Of a stretch of 64,000 bases of DNA, positions 16,368-25,866 are shown in pieces. A program made the translations under genes and the position numbers. Numbering within the stretch: the first letter of the stretch is position 1; each line of letters begins with the position of its first letter. Under the pieces are notes generated by a model. The model was not told the DNA's origin and did no database searches. It worked only from the letters and a program-made list of their open reading frames with translations. The stretch is from Ruminococcus sp. AM22-13 (GTDB lineage: Bacteria > Bacillota > Clostridia > Lachnospirales > Lachnospiraceae), in NCBI RefSeq assembly GCF_003471165.1, contig NZ_QRIL01000001.1, forward strand, positions 346,180 through 410,179, read 5' to 3'.

Positions 16368-18650
16368 GTCCTTTTTGACCGGTATTTTCTCCTCCGTTTT
16401 ATTCACTATTTGGGGTGCTTCTTTTGTCACCTTTTTCGTCACCGGTTTCACTGCAGTTTTTACAGCTGCTTTTGTTTTCCCGGCAGCCTTGCGTACAGTT
16501 CTTGTCTTGGTAATGGATTTCTTGATCTGGCCATGCTCGGCAGCGGGCTTTTTCTCTGTTTCTTCCGGAGTGCAGGTAAAGACTGCCACACCAAGTGCCG
16601 GAAGCTTTACTGTGATGGAATACTCTCTCTCATCACACTCAGCCTTCTTCGCTGCTTTCACTCTCGTATTTACTACACCATTACCACCGTACTTTTTATC
16701 ATCACTGTTAAAGATTTCTTTATATTTGCCGGCAAAAGGAACTCCCACATTGTAGTTTTCATATGGAATTGCCGCGAAATTGCAAACAGCCAGAATAGTT
16801 TCTTCCGGTTTCTCTGTCTTTTTCATGAATGCGATCACATTCTCCTCATACTTCATCAGCTGAACCCATTCAAATCCATCATATTCATCATCCAGCTGAT
16901 AAAGTGCAGGATGAGCAAGATACATATTATTGAGGTCTTTGACACATAATTCCAGTTCTTTCGGCATATCTTTGTCCGGTGCCATCATCTTGCATCCCGG
17001 ATGAAGCATCATATAAGCATAAGCCTCTCTGATCTGCGCATTCTTCTGTTCTTCACTTCCCGGCAGCCTATCTGCGAAATCCTTCAATGTACCAACATCC
17101 CTGCTGCCAAGTGTTAGAATATAATGTTCACAGTATGCATAGAGCATGGACATGGTCAGCTGATCATGGTAATTCTTTCTCTCAATAGGATCCTTGCTCA
17201 GATATTCAAGCAGATCTTTTGTCCATCCGCCACTCCATTTATAGTCAAATCCCAGATGGTCATTTCCCACACTGTCTGTCAGCTCCGGCCAAAGTCCGTT
17301 CTCCTGGGCAACTAAAAGCAATCCGGGATTTCTCTCCTTTATCACAGAATTCAGATGCTTCAGAAATTCCAGAGCATCCAGGTTTTCATTAGTTCCGTAA
17401 ATATTAGGTGTCCACTCTCCCGGATTTCTGCCATAATCCAGATACAGCATGGCATCCACATCATCCATACGCAGACCGTCAGCATGGTAAACCTCAGCCC
17501 AGAAGCAGGCATTGGAAATCAGGAAATCTTTCACCATCGGGCTTCCGTAATTATAGAGCAGTGTTCCCCAGAACGGATGAATCGCCTCTGCCGGATTCTG
17601 TCTCTCATAAAGAGGTGTTCCGTCAAATTTCTCCAGACCGGAGGCATAACGCGGGAACTGTGCAGGTGTCCAGTCAAGAATCACACCGATTCCCGCCTGA
17701 TGCAGTTCATCTACCAGCTTCTGAAAATCCGCCACGCTTCCAAATCTGGAAGTAGGTGCATAATATGCATATGTAGAATAACCACCTGTAATATCATCCA
17801 GGTATTCCATCACAGGATGAAGTTCCACATGGGTGAAATCTTCCTCTGCCAGAAATTCCACCAGTTCCTCAGCGGATTTCCATTCCTCCAGAGATGTTTC
17901 ATATATAGAAACCGGCTGTTTCCTGTCATCGAATCTGCAACGTTCCTTCATCCAGTCTCCGTCATTCCACTGAAAAGCACTTACATCTGCTACCACAGAT
18001 GCTCCCTCAGGATCATGCTCTGCACTGTTCCCATAAGGATCAGCCTTTAACAGAACTTCGCCGCCTTTAACTTTAATTTCATATTTATAATGTGTTCCTG
18101 CCTCTACCCCGGGTACAAACAGCTCAAAGATACCGGACATAGGCATACGATGCATAATAGTTGCACGTCCGATCCATCCATTAAAATCACCTGCAATATT
18201 TACACTCACTGCGTTCGGAGCCCAGACAGCAAAAAGAGTACCTTTCACTCCTTTAATCTCCACAGGATGCGCACCCAGCTTCTTATATGCCTCATAATAA
18301 ACACCTGCGCAGAAAGCCTTCTCCTCTTCCTCTGTGATCTGGCATGGAAAAGCATAGGGATCATAACATTCTGTCTCTGTCTCTCCCATTTTTATAAGGA
18401 ATCTGTATTCCGGCACCTTGCGTACAGGAAGCAATACTGCAAAATATCCGGCCTCGTCCTCTTTCTCGCAGACATAGGTTTTCTTTCCGCTGATCACACT
18501 GACTTCGTCTGCATCAGGAAAAAATCCCTGAATAAGAACTCCGTCCTGTGTGATCCTTGGTCCCATCACATCTCTGGGAGCAGTTTCCTCTTCATACACA
18601 ATAGCTTCAATTCTCGGCCAGTCCATATAGCCGTATACTTTTTCATCCAT
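16350..18650 (-). CDS. GlgB-like alpha-glucan branching enzyme homologue with altered catalytic residues
   Basis: This 766-residue protein has the architecture of glycogen branching enzyme: N-terminal domain, CBM48 (about 135-220), GH13 barrel and C-terminal beta domain. The nucleophile Asp is kept (GLRMDD, residue 396) with its Arg. Other key sites are changed: LDWTPAQF has Gln331 where GlgB has His; VAQEN has Gln449 where the AEES box carries the acid/base Glu; GSRDV has Arg517 for the His of SHDE, while its Asp remains. The last 60 or so residues form a Lys/Ala/Thr-rich basic tail. Branching activity is therefore doubtful; a glucan-binding or regulatory role is possible. Motif comparison uses GlgB sequences from memory. 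Confidence 0.85.
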   Translation of the reverse strand: MDEKVYGYMDWPRIEAIVYEEETAPRDVMGPRITQDGVLIQGFFPDADEVSVISGKKTYVCEKEDEAGYFAVLLPVRKVPEYRFLIKMGETETECYDPYAFPCQITEEEEKAFCAGVYYEAYKKLGAHPVEIKGVKGTLFAVWAPNAVSVNIAGDFNGWIGRATIMHRMPMSGIFELFVPGVEAGTHYKYEIKVKGGEVLLKADPYGNSAEHDPEGASVVADVSAFQWNDGDWMKERCRFDDRKQPVSIYETSLEEWKSAEELVEFLAEEDFTHVELHPVMEYLDDITGGYSTYAYYAPTSRFGSVADFQKLVDELHQAGIGVILDWTPAQFPRYASGLEKFDGTPLYERQNPAEAIHPFWGTLLYNYGSPMVKDFLISNACFWAEVYHADGLRMDDVDAMLYLDYGRNPGEWTPNIYGTNENLDALEFLKHLNSVIKERNPGLLLVAQENGLWPELTDSVGNDHLGFDYKWSGGWTKDLLEYLSKDPIERKNYHDQLTMSMLYAYCEHYILTLGSRDVGTLKDFADRLPGSEEQKNAQIREAYAYMMLHPGCKMMAPDKDMPKELELCVKDLNNMYLAHPALYQLDDEYDGFEWVQLMKYEENVIAFMKKTEKPEETILAVCNFAAIPYENYNVGVPFAGKYKEIFNSDDKKYGGNGVVNTRVKAAKKAECDEREYSITVKLPALGVAVFTCTPEETEKKPAAEHGQIKKSITKTRTVRKAAGKTKAAVKTAVKPVTKKVTKEAPQIVNKTEEKIPVKKDLTEKK

Positions 18651-18801
18651 AACTGCGTTACCTCCCCGATTGTCAGAAATACGATGATCGGCTACTCTTA
18701 CCGGCAGCGTATTTATGGTACATTAAACGTCACCTGTAAACAATAACAAATCAAGTTATGTTTATTTTAGCATCTTTGCACAAAAAAATAAAGAAAATTG
18801 T

Positions 18802-18830
18802 TTGACAAATTCCCTTTACTGCGCTAAATT
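18802..18830 (+). promoter_or_regulatory. Promoter of the fructokinase gene
   Basis: Perfect TTGACA (18802-18807), a 17-base spacer and TAAATT (18825-18830), about 70 bases before the ATG. It lies in the gap between divergent glgB-like and kinase genes. Confidence 0.72.
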
Positions 18831-18903
18831 TATGTTATTAATTATGGAAAGAATCTTGTTCCGGATACTATGCTTCTTTCCATCACAACAAGGAGGATAC
18901 AAA

Positions 18904-19878
18904 ATGGGAAACAAAGCCTTTGACGTAACCGCATTAGGCGAATTATTGATTGACTTTACTGAAAACGGCAACAGCGCACAGGGAAATCCGATGCTGGAAG
19001 CCAATCCGGGCGGTGCTCCATGCAACGTGCTTGCAATGCTTGAGAAGCTTGGCAAAAAAACTGCATTCATCGGCAAAGTCGGAAACGACATGTTCGGAAC
19101 CCAGCTTAAGAATGCTGTAGAGGAAGTAGGGATCGACACCCGCAACCTTGTGATCGACAACGAGGTACACACAACACTTGCCTTTGTACATACTTATCCT
19201 GACGGAGACAGAGATTTCTCCTTCTACCGTAACCCGGGTGCAGATATGATGCTTACCAAAGATGAAATCCAGGAAGACCTGATCAGAGATTCCAGAATCT
19301 TCCACTTCGGAACTCTTTCTTCCACTCACGAAGGAGTACGCGAGGCAACCCGCTATGCCATCGATGTTGCAAAAGAAGCCGGATGTATCGTCAGCTTCGA
19401 CCCGAACCTTCGCCCGCCATTATGGAAATCTCTCGATGATGCAAAAGCAGAGATCGAATACGGCCTTGGCAAATGCGATATTCTGAAAATCTCAGATAAC
19501 GAAGTTGAATTCCTGTTCGGAACTACAGACTATGACAAAGGCGCCGCACTTCTGAAAGAGAAATACAACATTCCGCTTATCCTTATCACACTTGGAAAAG
19601 ACGGAAGCCGCGCTTACTACAAAGACATGAAAGTAGAAGCTGCTCCTTTCCTTCAGGAAAAGACTATCGAGACAACAGGTGCAGGCGATACTTTCTGCGC
19701 AAGTTCCTTAAACTATGTTCTGGAACATGGCCTGGACAACCTGACAGAAGAGAACTTAAAAGAACTGCTCACATTCGCTAATGCGGCAGCTTCTCTTATT
19801 ACTACACGCAAGGGTGCTCTTCGCGTTATGTCCACCAAAGAAGAAGTTCTTGACTTTATGAAATCAAGAGGATGCTGA
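18904..19878 (+). CDS. scrK: PfkB-family carbohydrate kinase, probable fructokinase
   Basis: 324 residues from the start at 18904, which has AAGGAGG 9 bases upstream; an in-frame ATG at 18802 lies in the promoter and is rejected. PfkB kinases phosphorylate sugars with ATP; resemblance to fructokinases (ALGELLIDFTENG, NPGGAPCNVLAMLEKLG, SFYRNPGADMML) suggests fructose to fructose 6-phosphate. The C-terminal signature TTGAGDTFCA contains the catalytic Asp and the anion hole. The gene is alone between a promoter and a strong terminator. The sugar is inferred. Confidence 0.9.
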   Translation: MGNKAFDVTALGELLIDFTENGNSAQGNPMLEANPGGAPCNVLAMLEKLGKKTAFIGKVGNDMFGTQLKNAVEEVGIDTRNLVIDNEVHTTLAFVHTYPDGDRDFSFYRNPGADMMLTKDEIQEDLIRDSRIFHFGTLSSTHEGVREATRYAIDVAKEAGCIVSFDPNLRPPLWKSLDDAKAEIEYGLGKCDILKISDNEVEFLFGTTDYDKGAALLKEKYNIPLILITLGKDGSRAYYKDMKVEAAPFLQEKTIETTGAGDTFCASSLNYVLEHGLDNLTEENLKELLTFANAAASLITTRKGALRVMSTKEEVLDFMKSRGC

Positions 19879-19911
19879 TTGCGAATATCCGCTTGATCAT
19901 CCAAAACTTTG

Positions 19912-19946
19912 AAGAAGCCCTCTGGCACCGCCAGACCGGGCTTCTT
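19912..19946 (+). terminator. Terminator of the fructokinase gene
   Basis: AAGAAGCCC (19912-19920) pairs with GGGCTTCTT (19938-19946), with an inner TCTGGC/GCCAGA stem, and runs into TTTTTT. Just before it, 19877-19891 matches in reverse the core of the 26-bp repeats that flank gdhA. Confidence 0.92.
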
Positions 19947-19969
19947 TTTTATCCTAAAAATAAAAGCAA

Positions 19970-20015
19970 AAATATCTCCCGGCAATTGAAAATCTCAATT
20001 GGCCAGGAGATATTT
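19970..20015 (-). terminator. Terminator of the leuB-serA operon
   Basis: AAATATCTCC (19970-19979) pairs with GGAGATATTT (20006-20015), with inner CAATTGA/TCAATTG. On the minus strand it ends in a T-run, about 75 bases past serA. Confidence 0.85.
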
Positions 20016-20088
20016 GAAATATATACATCCTTATTATAATTCAACGATCATTATAAAAATACTGAACCGTTAGCTTCTAACTTACTAT

Positions 20089-21252
20089 TTATTTTACCAC
20101 ACGTACTCTTGATACGCCTTCGATTGCTTTCAGTTCATCCAGTGCTTCTTTGGATGCTGTGCTTTCCAGATCGATCAGAGTATAAGCATATTCGCCTTTA
20201 CTCTTATTTGTCATATCAGCGATGTTCAGACCTTCGGAACCAAGGATCTTGGTGAACTGGCTGATCATGTTCGGGATATTTTTGTGGCAGATTGCGATAC
20301 GTCCTACTGCTACGCAGGTTCCCATATCACAGTTCGGGAAGTTTACAGAGTTCTTGATGTTTCCGTTCTCAAGGAAATCTCTTACTTCTTTCACTGCCAT
20401 TACCGCACAATTTTCTTCGGATTCCTCTGTGGATGCTCCAAGATGTGGAGTTACCAGAATTCCGGCATGACCTGCTACTGTATGGTTTGCAAAGTCTGTC
20501 ACATATTTCTTCACTTTTCCGCTGTCTAATGCTTCGATCAGAGCATCCTCATCAACCAGAAGATCGCGGGCAAAGTTCAGAAGTACTACGCCGTCTTTCA
20601 TCTTGTCTAATGCTTCTTTGTTGATCATCTGTCTTGTGCTGTCAAGAAGAGGTACATGGATGGTGATGTAATCACACTGGGAATAGATTTCATCCAGGCT
20701 CTTGATATGTTTGATGGTGCGGGAAAGATTCCATGCAGCATCAATAGAGATGTACGGGTCATATCCGTATACTTCCATTCCAAGAGCAGATGCAGCGTTT
20801 GCCACCATTGCTCCGATTGCACCAAGGCCGATGATACCAAGTTTCTTACCCATGATCTCGCAGCCTGCAAACTGCTTCTTCTGTTTCTCGGCAAGTTTGT
20901 CAATGTCCTCTTTGTCTTTCTCTTTGGCAACCCATTCGATACCGCCGACGATATCACGGGATGCAAGGAGCATACCTGCGAGAACAAGTTCCTTAACACC
21001 GTTTGCATTAGCACCCGGTGTGTTAAATACTACGATACCTTTCTCTGCGCAGTCTTTGACAGGAATGTTATTGACACCTGCACCTGCACGTGCGATTACT
21101 TTTACGCTCTCCGGAAGTTCCATGTCATGCATCTTAGCACTTCTTACAAGGATGGCATCGGTTCCTTCCAGTTCTTCTGTTTTCTTATAGTCTTCATCAA
21201 ATAATCCCAGGCCTTTTTCTGCAATGGGATTCAGGCAATGATACTGAAACAT
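20089..21252 (-). CDS. serA: D-3-phosphoglycerate dehydrogenase
   Basis: This 387-residue enzyme oxidises 3-phosphoglycerate to 3-phosphohydroxypyruvate with NAD, the first step of serine synthesis. The substrate domain has ARAGAGVNNIP; the Rossmann box is GLGAIGAMVA (about 140). The catalytic Arg, Glu and His can be seen in LLNFARDLLVDE, and TPHLGASTEES carries the His. The C-terminal 75 residues form an ACT domain (NMISQFTKILGSEGLNIADM), which in relatives binds serine. Its start codon overlaps the serC stop by one base (TAATG). It is the last gene of the leuB-ilvD-ilvB-serC-serA series. Confidence 0.95.
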   Translation of the reverse strand: MFQYHCLNPIAEKGLGLFDEDYKKTEELEGTDAILVRSAKMHDMELPESVKVIARAGAGVNNIPVKDCAEKGIVVFNTPGANANGVKELVLAGMLLASRDIVGGIEWVAKEKDKEDIDKLAEKQKKQFAGCEIMGKKLGIIGLGAIGAMVANAASALGMEVYGYDPYISIDAAWNLSRTIKHIKSLDEIYSQCDYITIHVPLLDSTRQMINKEALDKMKDGVVLLNFARDLLVDEDALIEALDSGKVKKYVTDFANHTVAGHAGILVTPHLGASTEESEENCAVMAVKEVRDFLENGNIKNSVNFPNCDMGTCVAVGRIAICHKNIPNMISQFTKILGSEGLNIADMTNKSKGEYAYTLIDLESTASKEALDELKAIEGVSRVRVVK

Positions 21253-22334
21253 TACGCATTTTCCTCCTCAAATTTCTTCATGAAAGCAACCAGTGCTTCT
21301 ACGCCTTCTTTTGGCATAGCATTGTAGATACTTGCACGCATACCACCCACTGTACGGTGTCCTTTTAAGTTTACAAGTCCTGCCTCTTTTGCTTCTTTTA
21401 CAAATTTGGCATCCATATCCTTGTCACCTGTTACGAACGGTACATTCATAAGAGAACGGTCTTTTGCTACTACTGTTCCTTTGAAGAGTTTGCTCTGATC
21501 CAGGTAATCGTAGAGAATCTTTGCTTTCTCTTCGTTGCGTCTCTTCATTTCTTCCAGACCGCCCATTTTCTTCAGCCATTTGAAGACTTTACCGCATACA
21601 TAGATGCAGTAGCAGTTCGGTGTGTTGTAAAGAGAACCTGCATCAGCCTGTGTTTTAAATTTCAGCATAGTTGGGGTGCCTTCCAGAACATCATCTGTGA
21701 TCAGGTCTTCTCTGATAATAGAGATTACCATACCAGCAGGTCCGATATTCTTCTGAACACCGCCGTAGATGATTCCGTATTTGGATACATCAACCGGCTC
21801 AGATAAGAAGCAGGAAGAAACATCTGCTACCAGAGTTTTTCCTTTTGTGTTCGGGAGTTCTTTGAATTTTGTTCCGTAAATTGTGTTGTTTTCACAAATG
21901 TATACATAGTCCGCATCCGGGCTGATCGGCAGATCGCTGCAGTCAGGAATGTAAGAGAATGTCTTATCTTCGGAAGAAGCAATCTTGTTTGCTTTTCCAT
22001 ATTTCTGTGCTTCCTGATATGCTTTCTTTGCCCACTGACCTGTAACAATGTAATCAGCAACTTTATTCTTCATGAGGTTCATAGGAATTGCAGCAAACTG
22101 CTGAGAAGCTCCGCCCTGAAGGAATAATACCTTGTAGTTATCCGGAATCTTCATCAGGTCGCGCAGATCCTGCTCTGCTTCGTCAATGATTTTCTGGAAA
22201 TCAGCGCTTCTGTGGCTCATTTCCATTACAGACATACCAGTTCCCTGATAGTCCATCATCTCCTCTGCAACTTCTTTTAATACCTCTTCCGGCAATACAG
22301 CCGGTCCTGCGGAAAAATTATACACTCTGCTCAT
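21252..22334 (-). CDS. serC: Phosphoserine aminotransferase
   Basis: A 360-residue PLP enzyme converting 3-phosphohydroxypyruvate and glutamate to phosphoserine and 2-oxoglutarate; it also serves PLP synthesis in some bacteria. MSRVYNFSAGPAVLPEEVL at the start, LFLQGGASQQFAAIPMNL and the PLP-Lys in YGGVQKNIGPAGM are diagnostic; the end has GHRTVGGMRASIYNAM. The start lies inside the 3' end of ilvB (17-base overlap) with AGGAGGATATG upstream. serA follows at once, so the first two steps of serine synthesis are coupled. No phosphoserine phosphatase gene is in the window. Confidence 0.96.
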   Translation of the reverse strand: MSRVYNFSAGPAVLPEEVLKEVAEEMMDYQGTGMSVMEMSHRSADFQKIIDEAEQDLRDLMKIPDNYKVLFLQGGASQQFAAIPMNLMKNKVADYIVTGQWAKKAYQEAQKYGKANKIASSEDKTFSYIPDCSDLPISPDADYVYICENNTIYGTKFKELPNTKGKTLVADVSSCFLSEPVDVSKYGIIYGGVQKNIGPAGMVISIIREDLITDDVLEGTPTMLKFKTQADAGSLYNTPNCYCIYVCGKVFKWLKKMGGLEEMKRRNEEKAKILYDYLDQSKLFKGTVVAKDRSLMNVPFVTGDKDMDAKFVKEAKEAGLVNLKGHRTVGGMRASIYNAMPKEGVEALVAFMKKFEEENA

Positions 22335-24009
22335 TGTTTTTCATATCCTCCTCGTCAAAAATGTCATCAATGCTTGCGCCTGCCGGTACCATCGGGAATA
22401 CGCTGAGATCCTGATCGATCATACAGTCAAGTACGATTGGTCCCGGACATGCAAGTGCTTCTTTCAAAGCAGGTTCCACTTCATCCATGGTAGTGATACG
22501 GATTGCCTTCGCACCCATAGCCTCTGCCAGTTTTACAAAATCAACGGAATCATTTAAAATTGTATGGGAATATCTGTGGTCGTAGAACAATGTCTGCCAC
22601 TGACGCACCATTCCAAGTACATGGTTATTAAGTACGATTTCAATCAATGGTTTGCCGCAGCGGACTGCTGTGGCAATCTCATTCATATTCATACGGAAGC
22701 ATCCGTCACCTGCGATATTTACTACCGTCTTGTCCGGTCTTCCCATCTTCGCACCGATTGCCGCTCCAAGTCCATATCCCATCGTTCCTAATCCACCGGA
22801 TGAAAGGAATGTTCTTGGTTCTTTATATTTGAAATACTGAGCTGCCCACATCTGGTTCTGGCCTACTTCTGTGGTGATGATCGCGTCACCTTTTGTCAGC
22901 TCGTAAAGTTTCTCGATAATGTATGGACCTGTCAGCTGGGAATGATCATATCTTAGCGGATATTTCTCCTTCAGTTCGCTGATATGTGCTGTCCACTCCG
23001 GATGTTTCATCTCCGGGAGTTCTTTCAGGATTCGTTTCAGAACTTCTTTCTCATCTCCTACGATACTTGCATCTACGATAATATTCTTATTAATCTCCGC
23101 AGCATCTACATCGATCTGGAGAATCTTTGCATTCTTAGCGAAAGTCTTTGTATTTCCTGTGACACGGTCGCTGAATCTGGCTCCCAGAACGATCAGAAGG
23201 TCACACTCGGAAACGCCGAGGTTAGATGCTTTTGTTCCATGCATTCCAAGCATTCCTGTATAGAAAGGATCTTCGCCGGAAAATCCACCTTTCCCCATAA
23301 GGCTGTCACATACCGGAGCATCGATTTTGTGAGCAAGTTCTGTCACTTCTTTGGATGCCTCGGAGATAATTGTTCCGCCGCCTGTGAAGATGAACGGTTT
23401 CTTTGCATCTTTGATCATCTGGACTGCTGTTTCGATGTCCTTATCTTTGATTGTATCTACTTTTGGTGTAATGGCTGCCGGAGTGCAGGCATTGTATTCA
23501 TATTTCGCGCCTGTCACATCCTTTGTCACATCTACAAGTACAGGACCCGGGCGGCCGCTCTTTGCGATATAGAAAGCTCTGCGGACGGTATCTGCCAGAG
23601 TTGTAATGTCTTTTACGATAAAGCTGTGCTTTGTGATGGGCATTACAATTCCTGTAATATCAACCTCCTGGAAAGAATCCTTTCCGAGAAGCGGAGTTCC
23701 TACATTACATGTGATTGCCACCATTGGTACGGAATCCATGTATGCAGTTGCGATTCCTGTTACCAGATTAGTAGCTCCGGGACCGGAGGTTGCGAGACAT
23801 ACGCCGACTTTACCTGTTGCTCTTGCGTATCCGTCTGCTGCATGGGAAGCTCCCTGTTCATGGGAAGTCAGTACATGTGTGATCTGGTCTTTATATTCAT
23901 AGAGGGCGTCATATACATTCAGGATGGCACCGCCCGGATATCCGAATACAGTGTCAACGCCCTGTTCTTTTAAACATTCAACGATGATTTCAGCGCCTGT
24001 AAGCTGCAT
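22318..24009 (-). CDS. ilvB: Acetolactate synthase, large (catalytic) subunit
   Basis: 563 residues. This TPP enzyme condenses two pyruvates to 2-acetolactate, or pyruvate and 2-oxobutyrate, the first common step of valine and isoleucine synthesis. The catalytic Glu sits in TSHEQGASHAADGYARATG; the TPP-Mg box is GDGCFRMNMNEIATAV...NN; FAD-site features (SDRVTGN) are present. AGGAGG lies upstream. Unusually, no small regulatory subunit (ilvN) follows; the downstream gene is serC, so the subunit must be elsewhere or absent. A hairpin sits in the 75-base gap to ilvD. Confidence 0.95.
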   Translation of the reverse strand: MQLTGAEIIVECLKEQGVDTVFGYPGGAILNVYDALYEYKDQITHVLTSHEQGASHAADGYARATGKVGVCLATSGPGATNLVTGIATAYMDSVPMVAITCNVGTPLLGKDSFQEVDITGIVMPITKHSFIVKDITTLADTVRRAFYIAKSGRPGPVLVDVTKDVTGAKYEYNACTPAAITPKVDTIKDKDIETAVQMIKDAKKPFIFTGGGTIISEASKEVTELAHKIDAPVCDSLMGKGGFSGEDPFYTGMLGMHGTKASNLGVSECDLLIVLGARFSDRVTGNTKTFAKNAKILQIDVDAAEINKNIIVDASIVGDEKEVLKRILKELPEMKHPEWTAHISELKEKYPLRYDHSQLTGPYIIEKLYELTKGDAIITTEVGQNQMWAAQYFKYKEPRTFLSSGGLGTMGYGLGAAIGAKMGRPDKTVVNIAGDGCFRMNMNEIATAVRCGKPLIEIVLNNHVLGMVRQWQTLFYDHRYSHTILNDSVDFVKLAEAMGAKAIRITTMDEVEPALKEALACPGPIVLDCMIDQDLSVFPMVPAGASIDDIFDEEDMKNNEQSV

Positions 24010-24035
24010 CTTTACGTATCCTCCTAACTTTTCAG

Positions 24036-24067
24036 GCAGGAATCACAGGTTATGCTGTAATTCCCGC
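24036..24067 (-). other. Intercistronic hairpin between ilvD and ilvB
   Basis: GCAGGAATCACAG (24036-24048) pairs with CTGTAATTCCCGC (24055-24067) around a 6-base loop, with two wobble or mismatched positions. It has no T-run, so it may act in mRNA processing or stability rather than in termination. Confidence 0.5.
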
Positions 24068-24084
24068 CGGGTACTTGTTCATCT

Positions 24085-25758
24085 TTATTTTGCTTTTGGT
24101 ACCTCAAGGATTGCTCCTCTGTTTCCGGAGGTTACCATTGCAGCATATCTTGCAAGATATCCTGTTGTTACCTTTGGCTTGCGAGGCTGCCATTTTGCTT
24201 TTCTTGCCTGCATTTCTTCATCAGAAACCTTGATCTCCAGTTTCAGTTCCGGAATGTTGATGCTGATGATATCGCCCTCTTCAACAAGTGCGATCGGTCC
24301 GCCGACTGCTGCTTCCGGTGATACGTGTCCGATGGATGCTCCTCTGGATGCACCGCTGAAACGTCCGTCTGTGATCAGGGCTACGGAAGATCCCAGTCCC
24401 ATACCTGCGATTGCAGATGTAGGATTCAGCATCTCTCTCATGCCAGGGCCGCCTTTCGGTCCTTCGTAACGGATAACTACTACGTCACCCTCTACGATCT
24501 TGCCGCCTTTGATAGCTGCGATTGCGTCTTCCTCGCAGTCAAAGACTCTTGCAGGTCCTTCATGGACCATCATCTCTTCTACAACTGCAGAACGTTTTAC
24601 AACACCGCCGTCCGGTGCAAGGTTACCTTTAAGTACTGCAAGTCCGCCTGTCTGGCTGTATGGATTGTCGATTGGTCTGATAACTTCAGGATTTAAGTTT
24701 GCACAGTCTTTGATGTTCTCGCCTACTGTCTTGCCTGTGACTGTCATGCACTCAGTATGAAGGAGTCCCTTCTTATTCAGTTCGTTCATAACTGCGTATA
24801 CACCGCCTGCTTCGTTCAAGTCTTCCATATATGTTGGGCCTGCAGGTGCAAGGTGGCAGAGATTCGGAGTCTTTGCGCTGATCTCGTTTGCAAAGCTGAT
24901 ATCAAAGTCCATTCCGATCTCATGAGCAATAGCCGGAAGGTGAAGCATACTGTTTGTGGAGCATCCAAGTGCCATGTCTACTGTCAGGGCATTGAGGATT
25001 GCTTCTTTTGTCATGATGTCTCTTGGACGGATGTTCTTTCTGTACATTTCCATAACCTGCATACCTGCGTGTTTTGCAAGACGGATACGTTCAGAATATA
25101 CAGCCGGAATTGTTCCGTTTCCTTTCAGTCCCATACCAAGAACTTCTGTCAGGCAGTTCATGGAGTTTGCTGTATACATACCGGAACAGGATCCGCAGGT
25201 AGGACATGTCTTCATTTCACATTCTGTCAGGCCGTCCTCATCAAGTTTCCCTGCTGCGTAAGCACCTACTGCCTCGAACATACTGGAAAGGCTTGTCTTG
25301 TGTCCGTTCAGATGTCCGGCAAGCATCGGACCGCCGCTTACAAATACAGTAGGAACATTCAGTCTGGCTGCTGCCATCAGAAGTCCGGGTACGTTCTTAT
25401 CACAGTTTGGAATCATTACCAGTGCATCAAACTGATGTGCCATTGCCATGGCTTCTGTGGAATCTGCGATCAGGTCTCTGGTAACCAGAGAATATTTCAT
25501 TCCAACGTGTCCCATTGCAATACCGTCACATACTGCGATTGCCGGAAACATAACAGGTGTACCGCCTGCCATTGCCACACCAAGCTTAACTGCCTGTGTG
25601 ATCTTGTCAAGGTTCATATGACCCGGTACAATTTCATTGTAAGAACTTACGATACCTACCAGAGGTCTGTCCATTTCCTCTTTTGTCATTCCAAGAGCAT
25701 TAAACAGGGAACGGTGAGGTGCCTGCTGTGTGCCTGTTTTTACTGCATCACTTCTCAT
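24085..25758 (-). CDS. ilvD: Dihydroxy-acid dehydratase
   Basis: This 557-residue iron-sulphur enzyme dehydrates 2,3-dihydroxy-3-methylbutanoate and its homologue to the 2-oxo acids of valine and isoleucine. The cluster-binding Cys are seen in [13 protein letters not shown] and [19 protein letters not shown], and the signature [20 protein letters not shown] is complete. The length is normal. It lies between leuB (108-base gap with an imperfect hairpin, 25802-25850) and ilvB, in the same direction. Confidence 0.96.
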   Translation of the reverse strand: MRSDAVKTGTQQAPHRSLFNALGMTKEEMDRPLVGIVSSYNEIVPGHMNLDKITQAVKLGVAMAGGTPVMFPAIAVCDGIAMGHVGMKYSLVTRDLIADSTEAMAMAHQFDALVMIPNCDKNVPGLLMAAARLNVPTVFVSGGPMLAGHLNGHKTSLSSMFEAVGAYAAGKLDEDGLTECEMKTCPTCGSCSGMYTANSMNCLTEVLGMGLKGNGTIPAVYSERIRLAKHAGMQVMEMYRKNIRPRDIMTKEAILNALTVDMALGCSTNSMLHLPAIAHEIGMDFDISFANEISAKTPNLCHLAPAGPTYMEDLNEAGGVYAVMNELNKKGLLHTECMTVTGKTVGENIKDCANLNPEVIRPIDNPYSQTGGLAVLKGNLAPDGGVVKRSAVVEEMMVHEGPARVFDCEEDAIAAIKGGKIVEGDVVVIRYEGPKGGPGMREMLNPTSAIAGMGLGSSVALITDGRFSGASRGASIGHVSPEAAVGGPIALVEEGDIISINIPELKLEIKVSDEEMQARKAKWQPRKPKVTTGYLARYAAMVTSGNRGAILEVPKAK

Positions 25759-25866
25759 TGTTTTATTTCCTCTTTTCTTACTGTTTTATTTATTTTTTAA
25801 TGATTCAACCGGAATTCCTGACCCCGTAATCTGCCTGCGCCGGCTGAATCCTCTTAATATCAATTC

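Noticed and set aside
17355..18050. 231-codon plus-strand frame inside the GlgB-like gene
   Set aside because: Antisense shadow; the minus strand carries the conserved GH13 motifs.
18802..18903. N-terminal extension of the fructokinase (ATG at 18802)
   Set aside because: It covers the promoter boxes and lacks a ribosome site; the ATG at 18904 has AAGGAGG.
22984..23973. 329-codon plus-strand frame inside ilvB
   Set aside because: Shadow of the acetolactate synthase gene; no start site or family.
24757..25800. 347-codon plus-strand frame inside ilvD
   Set aside because: Shadow of dihydroxy-acid dehydratase; Cys-rich antisense translation.
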